Origin: Nocardia sputorum
Lineage (GTDB): Bacteria; Actinomycetota; Actinomycetes; Mycobacteriales; Mycobacteriaceae
Assembly (NCBI RefSeq): GCF_027924405.1
Contig: NZ_AP026978.1
Span: 62,001 to 126,000 of the forward strand
Length of the DNA stretch: 64,000 nucleotides
Reading direction: 5' to 3'
Shown: positions 8,987 through 18,101 of the stretch, piece by piece
Layout of the letters: every line of letters starts with the position of its first letter
How positions within the stretch are numbered: position 1 is the stretch's first letter
The notes under the pieces: generated by a model
The model's database searches: none
What the model was told of the DNA's origin: nothing
What the model saw: the letters and a program-made list of their open reading frames with translations, nothing else
Position numbers and translations under genes: made by a program

Positions 8987-10093
8987 ATGACCCAGCAAGG
9001 TTCCGAGACAGCCGAATTCGGCTCCGCCGGTGCGGACGAGCGGCGTAAGGGCCGCTCGGGTCTGTCCGGTGTGGTCGATTGGCGCCTGGCCGCGCGAACC
9101 GGCTCCGCCCTGGTGCCCGCCGGTCCGCGCACGTCGCGCTATTCGGCCGAGCAGGTGGTCGCCGAACTCGCCGAGTCCTCCGTGCGGGCCGAGGCGCCGG
9201 TTCGCGAGGTCAGCGGGTTGCTGGACGACCGGCCGGTACCGGCGGCCCGGATCGTCGACCGCCCGGGCTGGATCACGGCCGCCGCCGACTCGATGGCCCA
9301 GCTCACCGGGACCGGCGAGGCGCGGTTGGACCGCAAGTTGGCGGGCAAACCCGCCGGAGTGCAGGCGGGTGCCATGCTCGCCTTCCTGTCCACCGCGATT
9401 CTCGGTCAATACGACCCGTTCACGGGCTCGGACGGCACCCTGCTACTGGTCGCGCCGAACATCGTGGCGGTCGAACGGGCGCTGGGGGTGTCGGCGAGCG
9501 ATTTCCGGCTGTGGGTGTGCCTGCACGAGGTGACCCACCGGGTGCAGTTCTCCTCCGCCCCCTGGCTCGGCGACTACATGCGCGCCAACGTCGAGGTGCT
9601 CGGCGAGGTCGCCGACGAGCCGCTGAGCGACATGCTGTCCCGCCTGGTCGGCGAGGTGCGCGAGCGCCGTCGCGGGTCCACCCCCGACGACCCGGCCGCG
9701 CGCGGCGTGGTCGGCCTGCTGCGCGCCACGCAGGCGCCGCCGCAGCGCGCGGCGCTGGACCGTCTGCTCATGCTCGGCACCCTGCTGGAGGGGCACGCTG
9801 ATCACGTCATGGATGCGGTCGGTCCCGCGGTCGTGCCGTCGGTCGAGCAGATCCGCACCGCGTTCGACCAGCGCCGCAGGCGTCCGACGAACCCGGTGCA
9901 ACGCATCCTGCGCGCCCTGCTCGGCGTGGACGCGAAGGTCGCCCAGTATGTGCGCGGCAAGAAATTCGTGGACGAGGTCGTCGGGGCTGTGGGGATGACG
10001 CGGTTCAACACCGTGTGGACCGACGCCGAGACCTTGCCGCGCACCGACGAGATCGAGCATCCGCAGCGCTGGATCGAGCGCGTGCTGGCCTGA
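8987..10093 (+). CDS. Zinc-dependent metalloprotease family protein (DUF2342, Rv3626c-like)
   Basis: 368 residues. HEVTH at residues 180-184 is the HExxH zinc motif and EGHADHVMD further on supplies the likely third ligand, as in the actinobacterial family sometimes labelled coenzyme F420 biosynthesis-associated. There is no signal peptide, so it is probably cytoplasmic. Substrate unknown. It starts 14 bp after dacB and precedes tilS, the same order as M. tuberculosis Rv3627c-Rv3625c. Confidence 0.85.
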   Translation: MTQQGSETAEFGSAGADERRKGRSGLSGVVDWRLAARTGSALVPAGPRTSRYSAEQVVAELAESSVRAEAPVREVSGLLDDRPVPAARIVDRPGWITAAADSMAQLTGTGEARLDRKLAGKPAGVQAGAMLAFLSTAILGQYDPFTGSDGTLLLVAPNIVAVERALGVSASDFRLWVCLHEVTHRVQFSSAPWLGDYMRANVEVLGEVADEPLSDMLSRLVGEVRERRRGSTPDDPAARGVVGLLRATQAPPQRAALDRLLMLGTLLEGHADHVMDAVGPAVVPSVEQIRTAFDQRRRRPTNPVQRILRALLGVDAKVAQYVRGKKFVDEVVGAVGMTRFNTVWTDAETLPRTDEIEHPQRWIERVLA

Positions 10094-10159
10094 GCGAGCA
10101 AGCCGGTACCGGGCCCGGTGGTGGTTCGCCGCGAGCGGTCGGGCCGGTAGGCTGCGCCC

Positions 10160-11263
10160 ATGGGGCGTGCGCCAGGAACGACACCCGGGCGCTCATCCGC
10201 GCCCGCCACAGGCCCCGCCCGGTTGCCCGAGACCGCTGCCGTGCTCGCCGTCCGCCGGGCGGTCCGCGACTGGCTGGGCAGGTTCGGGCCGCGCGAGACC
10301 GACGAGCAGGCGGTGGCGGTCGCGTTGTCCGGTGGCGCTGATTCGCTGGCCCTCACCGCGGCGGCGGTGGTGGAGATGAACGCGGTGGACGCGCTGGTGG
10401 TCGATCATCGCCTGCAGCCCGGGTCCGGCGCGGTCGCCGCCGAGGCGGCGGCGCAGGCGCTGGCGCTCGGCTGCCGGTCCGCGCGCGTGCTCGCGGTCCA
10501 GGTCGGCACCGCGGGCGGCTTGGAAGCCGCCGCTCGCCGGGCCCGCTACGCCGCGTTGGACTCGGCGCGCTCGGGCTTGCCGGTGCTGCTCGGTCACACC
10601 CTCGACGACCAGGCCGAAACGGTGTTGCTGGGCCTCGCGCGGGGCTCCGGTGGCCGCTCGATCCAAGGGATGGCCGCCTGTGCCGAGCCGTGGGGACGGC
10701 CGTTGCTCGGCGTGCGCCGGGAAACCACCCGGCAGATGTGCGCCGACCTGGGCGTGACGCCGCACGACGATCCGCACAACGCGGCGCCGGAGTTCACCAG
10801 GGTCCGGCTGCGCACCGAGGCGCTGCCGCTGTTGGAGCAGATCCTCGGCGGTGGCGTGGCCCCCGCGCTGGCGCGCACGGCCGAGCAGCTGCGCGAGGAC
10901 GGCGCGGTGCTGGACGTGCTCGCCGCCGACCTGCGGCACACCGCCGGTGATGGGCAGGCGCTGGTGATCGAGACCCTCGCCACTGCGCCCGCCGCCCTCC
11001 GCAAACGGGCGATCCGGGCATGGCTGCTGGACAACGGGGCGAAAGCCCTGACCACGAAGCATTTACAGGCAGTCGACGAACTGGTTACCGCTTGGCGCGG
11101 GCAGGGCGGCGTCGCGGTCGGCGGAGGAAGGCCGGGTAGCAGGTTGGTCGCCGGGCGTGAACATGGCAGGCTGACACTGCGGCTGGACGAGGACGGCATC
11201 GGATCGATGACGCAGACCGAACCGGCCCAACGGGCTCACCACCACGGAAGGGAATCCAGCTGA
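10160..11263 (+). CDS. tilS: tRNA(Ile)-lysidine synthetase
   Basis: 367 residues. The PP-loop SGGADSLAL (from residue 57) binds [24 protein letters not shown] and [13 protein letters not shown] are typical of TilS. It adds lysine to C34 of tRNAIle(CAU) so that AUA codons are read correctly. An N-terminal stretch of about 30 Pro/Ala/Thr-rich residues precedes the catalytic domain. It ends one base before the hpt start, so the two are probably cotranslated. Confidence 0.93.
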   Translation: MGRAPGTTPGRSSAPATGPARLPETAAVLAVRRAVRDWLGRFGPRETDEQAVAVALSGGADSLALTAAAVVEMNAVDALVVDHRLQPGSGAVAAEAAAQALALGCRSARVLAVQVGTAGGLEAAARRARYAALDSARSGLPVLLGHTLDDQAETVLLGLARGSGGRSIQGMAACAEPWGRPLLGVRRETTRQMCADLGVTPHDDPHNAAPEFTRVRLRTEALPLLEQILGGGVAPALARTAEQLREDGAVLDVLAADLRHTAGDGQALVIETLATAPAALRKRAIRAWLLDNGAKALTTKHLQAVDELVTAWRGQGGVAVGGGRPGSRLVAGREHGRLTLRLDEDGIGSMTQTEPAQRAHHHGRESS

Positions 11264-11264
11264 C

Positions 11265-11819
11265 GTGTACGGGGATGACATCGCGTCGGTGCTGATCACC
11301 GAGGAACAGATCGCCGCCAAGACCCAGGAGCTGGCCGAACTCATCGCCAAGCGGTATCCCCCGGACGCTCCCGAGGGCGATCTGCTGCTGGTGGGTGTGC
11401 TCAAGGGCGCCATCTTCTTCATGACCGACCTGGCCAAGGCGCTGCCGATCCCCACCCAGATGGAATTCATGGCCGTCTCGTCCTACGGGTCGTCGACCTC
11501 GTCCTCGGGTGTCGTGCGCATCATGAAGGACCTGGACAAGGACATCGCGGGCCGCAACGTCCTGATCGTCGAGGACATCATCGACTCCGGGCTCACGCTG
11601 TCCTGGCTCAAGCGGAACCTGTCCACCCGCAACCCGGCTTCGCTCGAGGTGGTCACCCTGCTACGCAAGCCCGACGCGTTACGCACGCCCGTGGAGGTCG
11701 CGCACGTCGGCTTCGACATCCCGAACGAATTCGTCGTGGGTTACGGCCTCGACTACGCGGAGCGCTACCGCGACCTGCCCTACATCGGCACCTTGGATCC
11801 CAAGGTCTACGGCGGCTGA
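11265..11819 (+). CDS. hpt: Hypoxanthine-guanine phosphoribosyltransferase
   Basis: 184 residues. [14 protein letters not shown] is the PRPP-binding loop, and the C-terminal half is close to mycobacterial Hpt (Rv3624c). It salvages hypoxanthine and guanine to IMP and GMP. GTG start at 11265, one base after tilS. Its stop codon lies in a small palindrome GGCTGA-GGCG-TCAGCC that also holds the stop of the convergent cyclase gene, a possible weak shared terminator. Confidence 0.95.
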   Translation: MYGDDIASVLITEEQIAAKTQELAELIAKRYPPDAPEGDLLLVGVLKGAIFFMTDLAKALPIPTQMEFMAVSSYGSSTSSSGVVRIMKDLDKDIAGRNVLIVEDIIDSGLTLSWLKRNLSTRNPASLEVVTLLRKPDALRTPVEVAHVGFDIPNEFVVGYGLDYAERYRDLPYIGTLDPKVYGG

Positions 11820-11823
11820 GGCG

Positions 11824-12540
11824 TCAGCCGGGCAGGATGCCGAAAATCGTTGCCGGGGAGCCGGAACCGCCGCGATAGAGCGGTCCGCCGACCAGCACCC
11901 ATGCCCCGCTCGCGGGCAGCGCGGCCAGGTTCGCCATGCATTCCAAGCTGATCCGGCGTTCGCCGTAGAGCAGCTTGGACACCTCGTACGTCTGGTCGGT
12001 ACCCACATCCGGACCGAACGTGTCGATGCCGAGCGCGCCACGGCGGCCGAGCCTGCCGCTGCGCAGCAGCCATTCCACCGTCTCCACCGCGAAACCGGGC
12101 TGACGACCGGCCGATTCGCCCGTGCCGATGAACTCCGGTGTACCCCATTTGGCGTCCCAGCCGGTCCAGGCGATCACCGCCGCTCCGTCCGGGATCCGGC
12201 CGTGTCCGGCCTCCCAGCGCGTCAGATCGTCCACCGTGATCGCGTAGTCGCGATCGGTCGCGCAGCGGTGCCGGACATCGATCTTCACCGCGGGCAGCAG
12301 CAGGTCGTCCGGGTCCAGTTCGTGCGCGGCCAGTCCGTCGGCGCGGAAATGGATCGGTGCGCCCCAATGGGTTCCGGTGTGCTCGCCTTGCCGGATGTAG
12401 CGCAGGTAATAGCCGTGATCGGCGATCGTGGCCACCACGTCGGTGCCGAACTCGGGGTCCTCCGGGTACAGCGGCGTGGTGGCCGGGTCGTGGACGTGCG
12501 ACAGATTCACCAACCGTCCCAGCGGGCGCGGCGTGGTCAT
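11824..12540 (-). CDS. Cyclase-family protein (kynurenine formamidase-like fold), altered metal motif
   Basis: 238 residues of the cyclase/formamidase family. The metal signature HxGTHxDxPxH appears as H54-T-G-T-H58-W-G60-A-P-I-H64, so the usual Asp ligand is Gly; the histidines are kept. Downstream ALGIDTFGPD and ISLECMANLAALP keep the overall pattern. The ATG overlaps the stop of the pseudokinase gene (ATGA), so the two are translationally coupled. Family members hydrolyse cyclic or N-formyl amides; the Asp-less form may bind metal differently, be inactive, or belong to a subfamily where Gly is normal. No tryptophan catabolism genes are nearby. Confidence 0.8.
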   Translation of the reverse strand: MTTPRPLGRLVNLSHVHDPATTPLYPEDPEFGTDVVATIADHGYYLRYIRQGEHTGTHWGAPIHFRADGLAAHELDPDDLLLPAVKIDVRHRCATDRDYAITVDDLTRWEAGHGRIPDGAAVIAWTGWDAKWGTPEFIGTGESAGRQPGFAVETVEWLLRSGRLGRRGALGIDTFGPDVGTDQTYEVSKLLYGERRISLECMANLAALPASGAWVLVGGPLYRGGSGSPATIFGILPG

Positions 12541-15377
12541 CGAGTCCGCTGCGGGATCGCCCTGGCCAGCGCGAGCAGATCTGCTTCGAGGATGCGGAAC
12601 AGCCGATAGGTCAGCACGAATGCCAGGATGCCACCCACACTCAGCACGCGCACCGGAACGATCACCAACTCCAGGTCGGCGGCGTCGACGAAGGTCGCGC
12701 TCGCCACGCCGAGCAGCGGAACCGACGCCGCGACACCCAGATAGAAGTTGCCGCGCCGGGCCAGCGCGCGCAACTGGCGTTCGTCGTCGGGCCCGATGCC
12801 GCCGCGCACCAGCAGTTGTGGATAGATCGAGCGCACCGCGTAGACCATGATCGGGAAGAACGGATAGGCCAGTGCGATGGCCGCGCACACCACCTGGGCG
12901 GCGAAGAAATGCAGAAAGGTCCCGCGCGGCAGGTCGACGCCGGAGAAAGCCAGTCCCAGCGGCCAGATGATGCCGGCCACCAGCCAGAAGCCGAAAGGTA
13001 TCCACACCGCCCAGTCGCCCATCAGCAGGGTGTCGCGGCGCGCTTTCGCGAGCGTGCGCGCCGAATACCCGCGGCCGTGGCCGAGGCGGTAGGCGATGGC
13101 GAGCGGCCGCCGGGTCATGAACAACAGCAGCAGCGCGGCGACCGGGAAGGCGACGACATTGTTGATCAATCCGACCGTCGCGAACTTCTCCTGGTCTGCG
13201 GCCGACATCCGGTCGATGATCAGGGCCTGGTTCAGCTGGATGTTGTAGAAGCTGGCCAGCACGTTGGGCACGCCGACGCACAGCGCCGCGACGGGGAGCA
13301 GCCAGCCCCGGGCCCGGTGCGCGAGGCTGCGGGGCGGGGGATCGACCAGATCACGCGCGCGGGTGTCCAGGCACAGGTCGAGCTGTGCCGCGAGTTCCGC
13401 GCCGCCGCGCCAGCGGCGTTCGGGGGCCGCGTGCAGGCAGTCCAGCAGCACGCGGCGCAGCGCGGCGGGGGTGTCTTCCGGCAGACGCGCGAGTGCCGCA
13501 GGCGAGACACCGTCGCGGCGCACCGCGAGCATCGCCGCGTACGTCTCGGCGCCGGGCCCGTCCTCCGCGAGGGGCGGATCGTCGAAGGGAGTCGCGCCTG
13601 TCAGCATTTCCCACAGCAGCACGCCGAGGGAGTAGACGTCGCTGGTGTCGCCGGGGACCGGCGCGCCGGGATCGAGATAGGCGGCCAGTTGTTCCGGGGA
13701 TCGGTAGACCAGCGCGTCGGGCGCGCCGGGCCCGCGCGGCGGGGGAACGCGCGCCGCCGACTCGCCGAGGGCGAAATCGGCGAGTTTCGGAATGCCCTCC
13801 GCGGTGAACAGCACGTTCGCCGGCTTGATGTCGTGGTGCAGCACGCCCTGGTGGGCGGCGTAATCCAGGGCGTCGGCCAGCCGCCTGCCCACCCACGCCA
13901 CGGTCTCCGGCCAGCTCAGCCGGGCGATTTCGGAGCGCACGCTGGAATCCGCGGGCCGGATCTCACCCTTGGCCTCCATGGCGCTGTCCACCGCGCGCAA
14001 CAGCAGGGCGCCGCCATCGGACACCGGGCCGCGACGGCGTTGTTCGAGAAGACCGACCGCCGTGCCGCCGGGAAGGTACTGCATGTAGACCAGGCGCGGG
14101 AGGACGGTCGTCCGGGGCTCCGGCGCGAGGGCCGTCCCGGAGCGCGCGGACGTGACGTCGTCCGGGGGACCCGCGATGGTCGCGTCCGGATCGACCGATC
14201 GTTCGGTCACCGCTGTGTCGGGGTGCGCGAGCACCGCCGCGCCGGTTTCGGCCGATCGCCCGGGGTCGGGCGTTCGGGGACGGCGAGAGGGAAGCGAAGG
14301 GGATCTGTCGGGCTCGGCGACGATGGTCTCGTCATCGATGGTTTCCCCCGCGACGACCGTCGCCTCGTCCGGGACTGACGGGTGGGTAACGGTCGCGCCG
14401 TGGCTTTCGGCGACGCGCGGGCGAGCCTCCTCGTCGCCGGGGCGGTTGGTCGTCCCGTTAGGACGGTTTTCCGCAGCGGTCTCGTCGTCGCTGGGGCGGC
14501 TCGGCGTCCGGAGGGGTGACGCCGCCGCGACGGTGGCTTCGAGGTCGAAGAGGGTGTCGTCATCGCCGGGGCGGCCTGCGGTCCGGGCGGGCGGGGCGGC
14601 GACGGTGGCGTCGAGATCGAACGACTCGGCGGCCGAGGCGTCGAGGTCGGTGGGCGGCGCAGCGATGGTGACGTCCGCGTCGGTGGCCACGCTCTGGCCC
14701 CCGTTCGCGGGGGTCGCGGCCATTGTGCGGGTAGGCGCGGCATCGGCGCCGAGCACCCGCTGATCGAAGACGCGCACGATGTGGGCGTGATCGAGCTGGG
14801 CCATCGTGCGCGGTGCGCCCGCCCGGCCCGCCGAGAACCGCACGGCGACCAGCCGTTGCATGGAACGCTGCCTGGCCAGGAAGACGCGGCCGAGCAGCCC
14901 GGAGCCGAGGTCGGTGAGCAGATCGAAGTCATCGATCCGGTGGCCGGGCGCGAGGTCGGCGAGCGCGGCGAGGGTTTCGCCCGGCATGTCGTCGACGTCG
15001 TCGTCGGAATCGGCGAAGTCGGCGAGGATCTCACCGGCCGCGCCCGCGAGGTCCGGGTAGTCGCCGAGGAAATCCGCCAGCGGCAGCTGTCCGCGCCGGC
15101 GGCGGACCAGGAATTCTTCGCACACGAGATCGACCAGCTCGGGGCTGTCGTCCACCTCCGGGAATTCCGCGCGGTATTCCGCGACTCGCTTGCCGAGTCC
15201 TTCGCGTTCCCAGCGCCGTCGCAGATCCACCCGGATCAGGTCGATGAGTACGGCCAAGCGAGCCTGCGTGCCATCGGGCACGTAGTCACGGATCTGCGGC
15301 GGTAACCGGTCGCTGTGAAGGCTGCGCTGCCAGTCGGCGGTGAACCGGGCGACGGCATCGGTGCGCGGGAAACTCAC
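12537..15377 (-). CDS. Membrane Ser/Thr pseudokinase with long Thr-rich insertion
   Basis: 946 residues. N-terminal helical region (1-125, two EF/YP repeats such as AEYRAEFPE and ADFLGDYPD), then a kinase domain, then about six transmembrane helices (from about residue 690). The glycine loop LGSGLLGRVF is kept, but the beta3 Lys is R180, the alphaC Glu is A188, HRD is H514-H-D516 and DFG is D534-F-A536. The paralogue just upstream has Lys and Glu at the first two sites. Residues 211-427 are a low-complexity insertion between beta4 and beta5 with repeated motifs such as DATVAAPP, DDETIVAEP and DATIAGPP. GTG start at 15377 overlaps the kinase stop (GTGA). Likely catalytically weak or dead; probably a partner or substrate of the kinase. 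Confidence 0.85.
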   Translation of the reverse strand: MSFPRTDAVARFTADWQRSLHSDRLPPQIRDYVPDGTQARLAVLIDLIRVDLRRRWEREGLGKRVAEYRAEFPEVDDSPELVDLVCEEFLVRRRRGQLPLADFLGDYPDLAGAAGEILADFADSDDDVDDMPGETLAALADLAPGHRIDDFDLLTDLGSGLLGRVFLARQRSMQRLVAVRFSAGRAGAPRTMAQLDHAHIVRVFDQRVLGADAAPTRTMAATPANGGQSVATDADVTIAAPPTDLDASAAESFDLDATVAAPPARTAGRPGDDDTLFDLEATVAAASPLRTPSRPSDDETAAENRPNGTTNRPGDEEARPRVAESHGATVTHPSVPDEATVVAGETIDDETIVAEPDRSPSLPSRRPRTPDPGRSAETGAAVLAHPDTAVTERSVDPDATIAGPPDDVTSARSGTALAPEPRTTVLPRLVYMQYLPGGTAVGLLEQRRRGPVSDGGALLLRAVDSAMEAKGEIRPADSSVRSEIARLSWPETVAWVGRRLADALDYAAHQGVLHHDIKPANVLFTAEGIPKLADFALGESAARVPPPRGPGAPDALVYRSPEQLAAYLDPGAPVPGDTSDVYSLGVLLWEMLTGATPFDDPPLAEDGPGAETYAAMLAVRRDGVSPAALARLPEDTPAALRRVLLDCLHAAPERRWRGGAELAAQLDLCLDTRARDLVDPPPRSLAHRARGWLLPVAALCVGVPNVLASFYNIQLNQALIIDRMSAADQEKFATVGLINNVVAFPVAALLLLFMTRRPLAIAYRLGHGRGYSARTLAKARRDTLLMGDWAVWIPFGFWLVAGIIWPLGLAFSGVDLPRGTFLHFFAAQVVCAAIALAYPFFPIMVYAVRSIYPQLLVRGGIGPDDERQLRALARRGNFYLGVAASVPLLGVASATFVDAADLELVIVPVRVLSVGGILAFVLTYRLFRILEADLLALARAIPQRTR

Positions 15378-17923
15378 GTGCCGGACTCCGCGACGGTCGT
15401 GGTCGCTCGGACGGACCTGGCCTCGGCGGCCCCGGTTTCGGCGGATTCGGGATCGACCACCCGCTCCAGCGCTCGCAGATCCGCTTCGAGCGCACGGAAC
15501 AGCAAATAGGTGCCCACGAACGCGATTATGCCGCCCACGCACAGCAGCCGGACCGCGAAGATCACCGACGGAATATCGGAGGGCGGTAGGAAGGTCACTC
15601 CGGCGACCGCGAGCAACGGCACCGACGCGGCGACCGCGAGGTAACCGTTGCAACGCCGGTCCAGGCCGCGCAGCCACACCGCGTCCTCCGGGCTGATGTC
15701 CCCGTGCCGGAGGAACAGCGGATAGATGCACCGCACCATGTAGAAGGTCAGCAGGAAGAAGGGATAGGCGACCGCGATCGCACCGCACACCACCAGTGAG
15801 GAGAAGAAGTGGACCACGGCGCGGGTCGCTATGTCTCCGGTCGACACCTGAAGCGCGATCGGGAAGATCAGCCCGGCCAGCACCCATAGCGAGAAGGCCA
15901 CGACCACGGCCCTATCGCCCATCAGCAGCGCGTCCTTTCTGGCGCGCTGGAGGGTGTCCGGGTCGTATCGTCGTCCTTTGCGCAGACCACGCGGCACGGT
16001 CAGGACGTATCTCGCCATGTACAGCACGACCGCGATGCCGGCCGGGAAGAAGATCGCGTTGACCACGCCGGTGATGATCAGGAAGGTCTGCTGGGCGTCC
16101 TCGGTCATCCGGCTGATGATCAGGTGCTGGTTGTGCTGGATGTTGTACAGCGACGCGAGCACATTCGGCAGCGCCACCGCCAGCAGCGCGACCGGCACGA
16201 TGTACGGGCGCAGCCGCCGCCGCCAGCTTTTCGGCGGGGGGTCGACAAGGTCGCGCGCGCGCTCGTCCAGGCACATTTCCAGCTGCCTGGCCAGGATCGC
16301 ACCGCTGGACCAGCGGTCGGTCCGCTCCGGCGCGAGACAGGTCAGCAGCACTCGGCACAAGGCGGCCGGGCAGTCGGGCGGAACCCGGCGCAGCGCGACT
16401 TCGTCCACGCCGGTGCTGCGCCGCTCCAGCATGGCCTCGAGCGTGGTGTCGTCGCCTTGCTCGCCCGCGCCCGCCGTCCGGTCGTCGAACGGCTTCGCGC
16501 CGGTGAGCAGCTCCCACAGCACCACGCCCAGCGAATAGATGTCGGCGCGGGTGTCCAGGTCGGCGGCGCTGCGGCCGAAGCTCGGGTGGCAGGCCTCCAG
16601 CTGTTCCGGCGACATGTAGGCCAGTGAGCCGCCGAAATAGGCGACCGGGCTGGTGCCCTCCACGTTGCGGCTGAAGCTGATGTTGAAGTCCGCCAGTTTC
16701 GGCACGCCCTCGGCGGTGAGCAGGACGTTGGCCGGTTTCACGTCGCGGTGCAGCACGCCGTGCGAGGACGCGTAGTCCAGCGCCTCGGCCAGCCTGCGGC
16801 CCAGCCAGGCCACCGTCTCCGGCCAGCTCAGCCGGGCGAGTTCGGCGCGCACGCTGGAGTCGGTCGGCCGGATCTCGCCCTTCTCCTCCATGGCCGCGTC
16901 CACGGCGTCGAGCAGGAGCCTGCCGCTGCGCTCGGCGGGCGGGGTCGCGCGCACCCAGCGCAGCACGCCAAGCAGCGTGCCGCCGGGGAGGAACTGCATG
17001 TAGAGCAGCCGCAGCCGGCGTGCGGCGCCCTCGGCGTCGTCGAGCAGCCGCTGGTCGAAGACCCGCACGATGTAGTCGTGGTCCAGCTGCGCCAGCGTCT
17101 GCGGTTCGGTGCCGTGGTCGCTGGAGATCTTGACCGCGACCAGCCGCTGCAGCGAACGCTGCCGGGCGAGGAAGACCCGGGCGAACGCACCGCTGCCCAG
17201 ACCGGTCAGCAGATCGAAGTCATCGATCTGCTGACCGATCTCGATGCGGTCGAGCGGGTCGGGCCGGCTCGGTCCGGTGCCGATCGTCGTGGGCACGGCG
17301 GTCGCCGTACCCGTCAGATCGGCGGCGGTCGTTCTGGTCACCTCGGAATCACGAGCGGACTCGGCGGTTCGGTTCAATGCGGTGTCGTCGAAATCCGCGC
17401 CGGTGTGCGCGAGGGCGGTCCGGGTGGCGTCCTCTCCAGGCGCGCGGCGGGTGCTCTGGTCGACCTCGTCGGCGTTCAGCAGCTCGCGCAATTCCTCGGC
17501 CTGACGTGGGTATTCGCGTAGGCATTCGCGCGGATCGACCCGCTCGCCGCTCTGGCGGCGGATGACGAACTCCTCGTACACCAGACCGGCCGGAATATCG
17601 TCGGAAACGAGTTCGGGAAATTCGGCGCAGTAATCGGCCAGGCGCATGCGCGCGGCAGGCTGCGTCGCGTCGCTCGTGATCGCCCGGCGGCGATGCAGCC
17701 AACGATTGCGCAGGTCGACGCGGATCAGCTCGAGCAGCGCCTCGCGGCGCAAGGTGCTGGCGTCGGGCAGGTATTCGGCGATGACCGGCGGGCGCCGGGT
17801 CGATTTCCAAGCCGCGGAGAACGCCGCCACCGCGTCGGATTCGGCGCGCGACAGATCACCACTCCTGGCACGGGTGGAAACACCCGTGTCGGATTCGGAA
17901 CTTCTCTCAGAGTTCGCACTCAT
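15374..17923 (-). CDS. Membrane Ser/Thr protein kinase with C-terminal six-helix membrane domain
   Basis: 849 residues. N-terminal region 30-150 carries repeats like ADYCAEFPE and LREYPRQ; residues 152-228 are a Thr-rich linker. The kinase domain runs about 234-560: GLGSGAFARVF, VAVK265, E273 in TEPQTLAQLDH, LHRDVKPAN (392-400), ADFN in place of DFG, and YMSPEQ. Lys, Glu and both catalytic Asp are present, so activity is likely. Six hydrophobic helices fill about 572-810. Architecture differs from PknA/B-type kinases, which have one helix and an extracellular sensor; it recalls kinases common in Planctomycetes, and the six-helix part loosely recalls the membrane module of some mycobacterial adenylyl cyclases. 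First gene of an overlapping operon with the pseudokinase and cyclase. ATG 17923 has a weak AGGT site. Confidence 0.88.
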   Translation of the reverse strand: MSANSERSSESDTGVSTRARSGDLSRAESDAVAAFSAAWKSTRRPPVIAEYLPDASTLRREALLELIRVDLRNRWLHRRRAITSDATQPAARMRLADYCAEFPELVSDDIPAGLVYEEFVIRRQSGERVDPRECLREYPRQAEELRELLNADEVDQSTRRAPGEDATRTALAHTGADFDDTALNRTAESARDSEVTRTTAADLTGTATAVPTTIGTGPSRPDPLDRIEIGQQIDDFDLLTGLGSGAFARVFLARQRSLQRLVAVKISSDHGTEPQTLAQLDHDYIVRVFDQRLLDDAEGAARRLRLLYMQFLPGGTLLGVLRWVRATPPAERSGRLLLDAVDAAMEEKGEIRPTDSSVRAELARLSWPETVAWLGRRLAEALDYASSHGVLHRDVKPANVLLTAEGVPKLADFNISFSRNVEGTSPVAYFGGSLAYMSPEQLEACHPSFGRSAADLDTRADIYSLGVVLWELLTGAKPFDDRTAGAGEQGDDTTLEAMLERRSTGVDEVALRRVPPDCPAALCRVLLTCLAPERTDRWSSGAILARQLEMCLDERARDLVDPPPKSWRRRLRPYIVPVALLAVALPNVLASLYNIQHNQHLIISRMTEDAQQTFLIITGVVNAIFFPAGIAVVLYMARYVLTVPRGLRKGRRYDPDTLQRARKDALLMGDRAVVVAFSLWVLAGLIFPIALQVSTGDIATRAVVHFFSSLVVCGAIAVAYPFFLLTFYMVRCIYPLFLRHGDISPEDAVWLRGLDRRCNGYLAVAASVPLLAVAGVTFLPPSDIPSVIFAVRLLCVGGIIAFVGTYLLFRALEADLRALERVVDPESAETGAAEARSVRATTTVAESGT

Positions 17924-18101
17924 GTCGGGACCTATGGCTCGGCGGACGCCGCAGAATCCGCATCGGTCGTTGCCGGATGGGCCGAAAAATTCTCGCCACA
18001 CCCGACACCATCATCCCCCGCGCCGTATTCGAAATGATAACTTGCGGCTCGACAGTGGATCACCCGATTTCGACAACGACGCGACGGGGGATGACCAGCA
18101 C

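Noticed and set aside
16682..16690. DFN instead of DFG as evidence that the upstream kinase is inactive
   Set aside because: The Asp is kept, Lys265, Glu273 and HRD are present, and DFN occurs in related apparently active kinases; only the downstream paralogue is called a pseudokinase.
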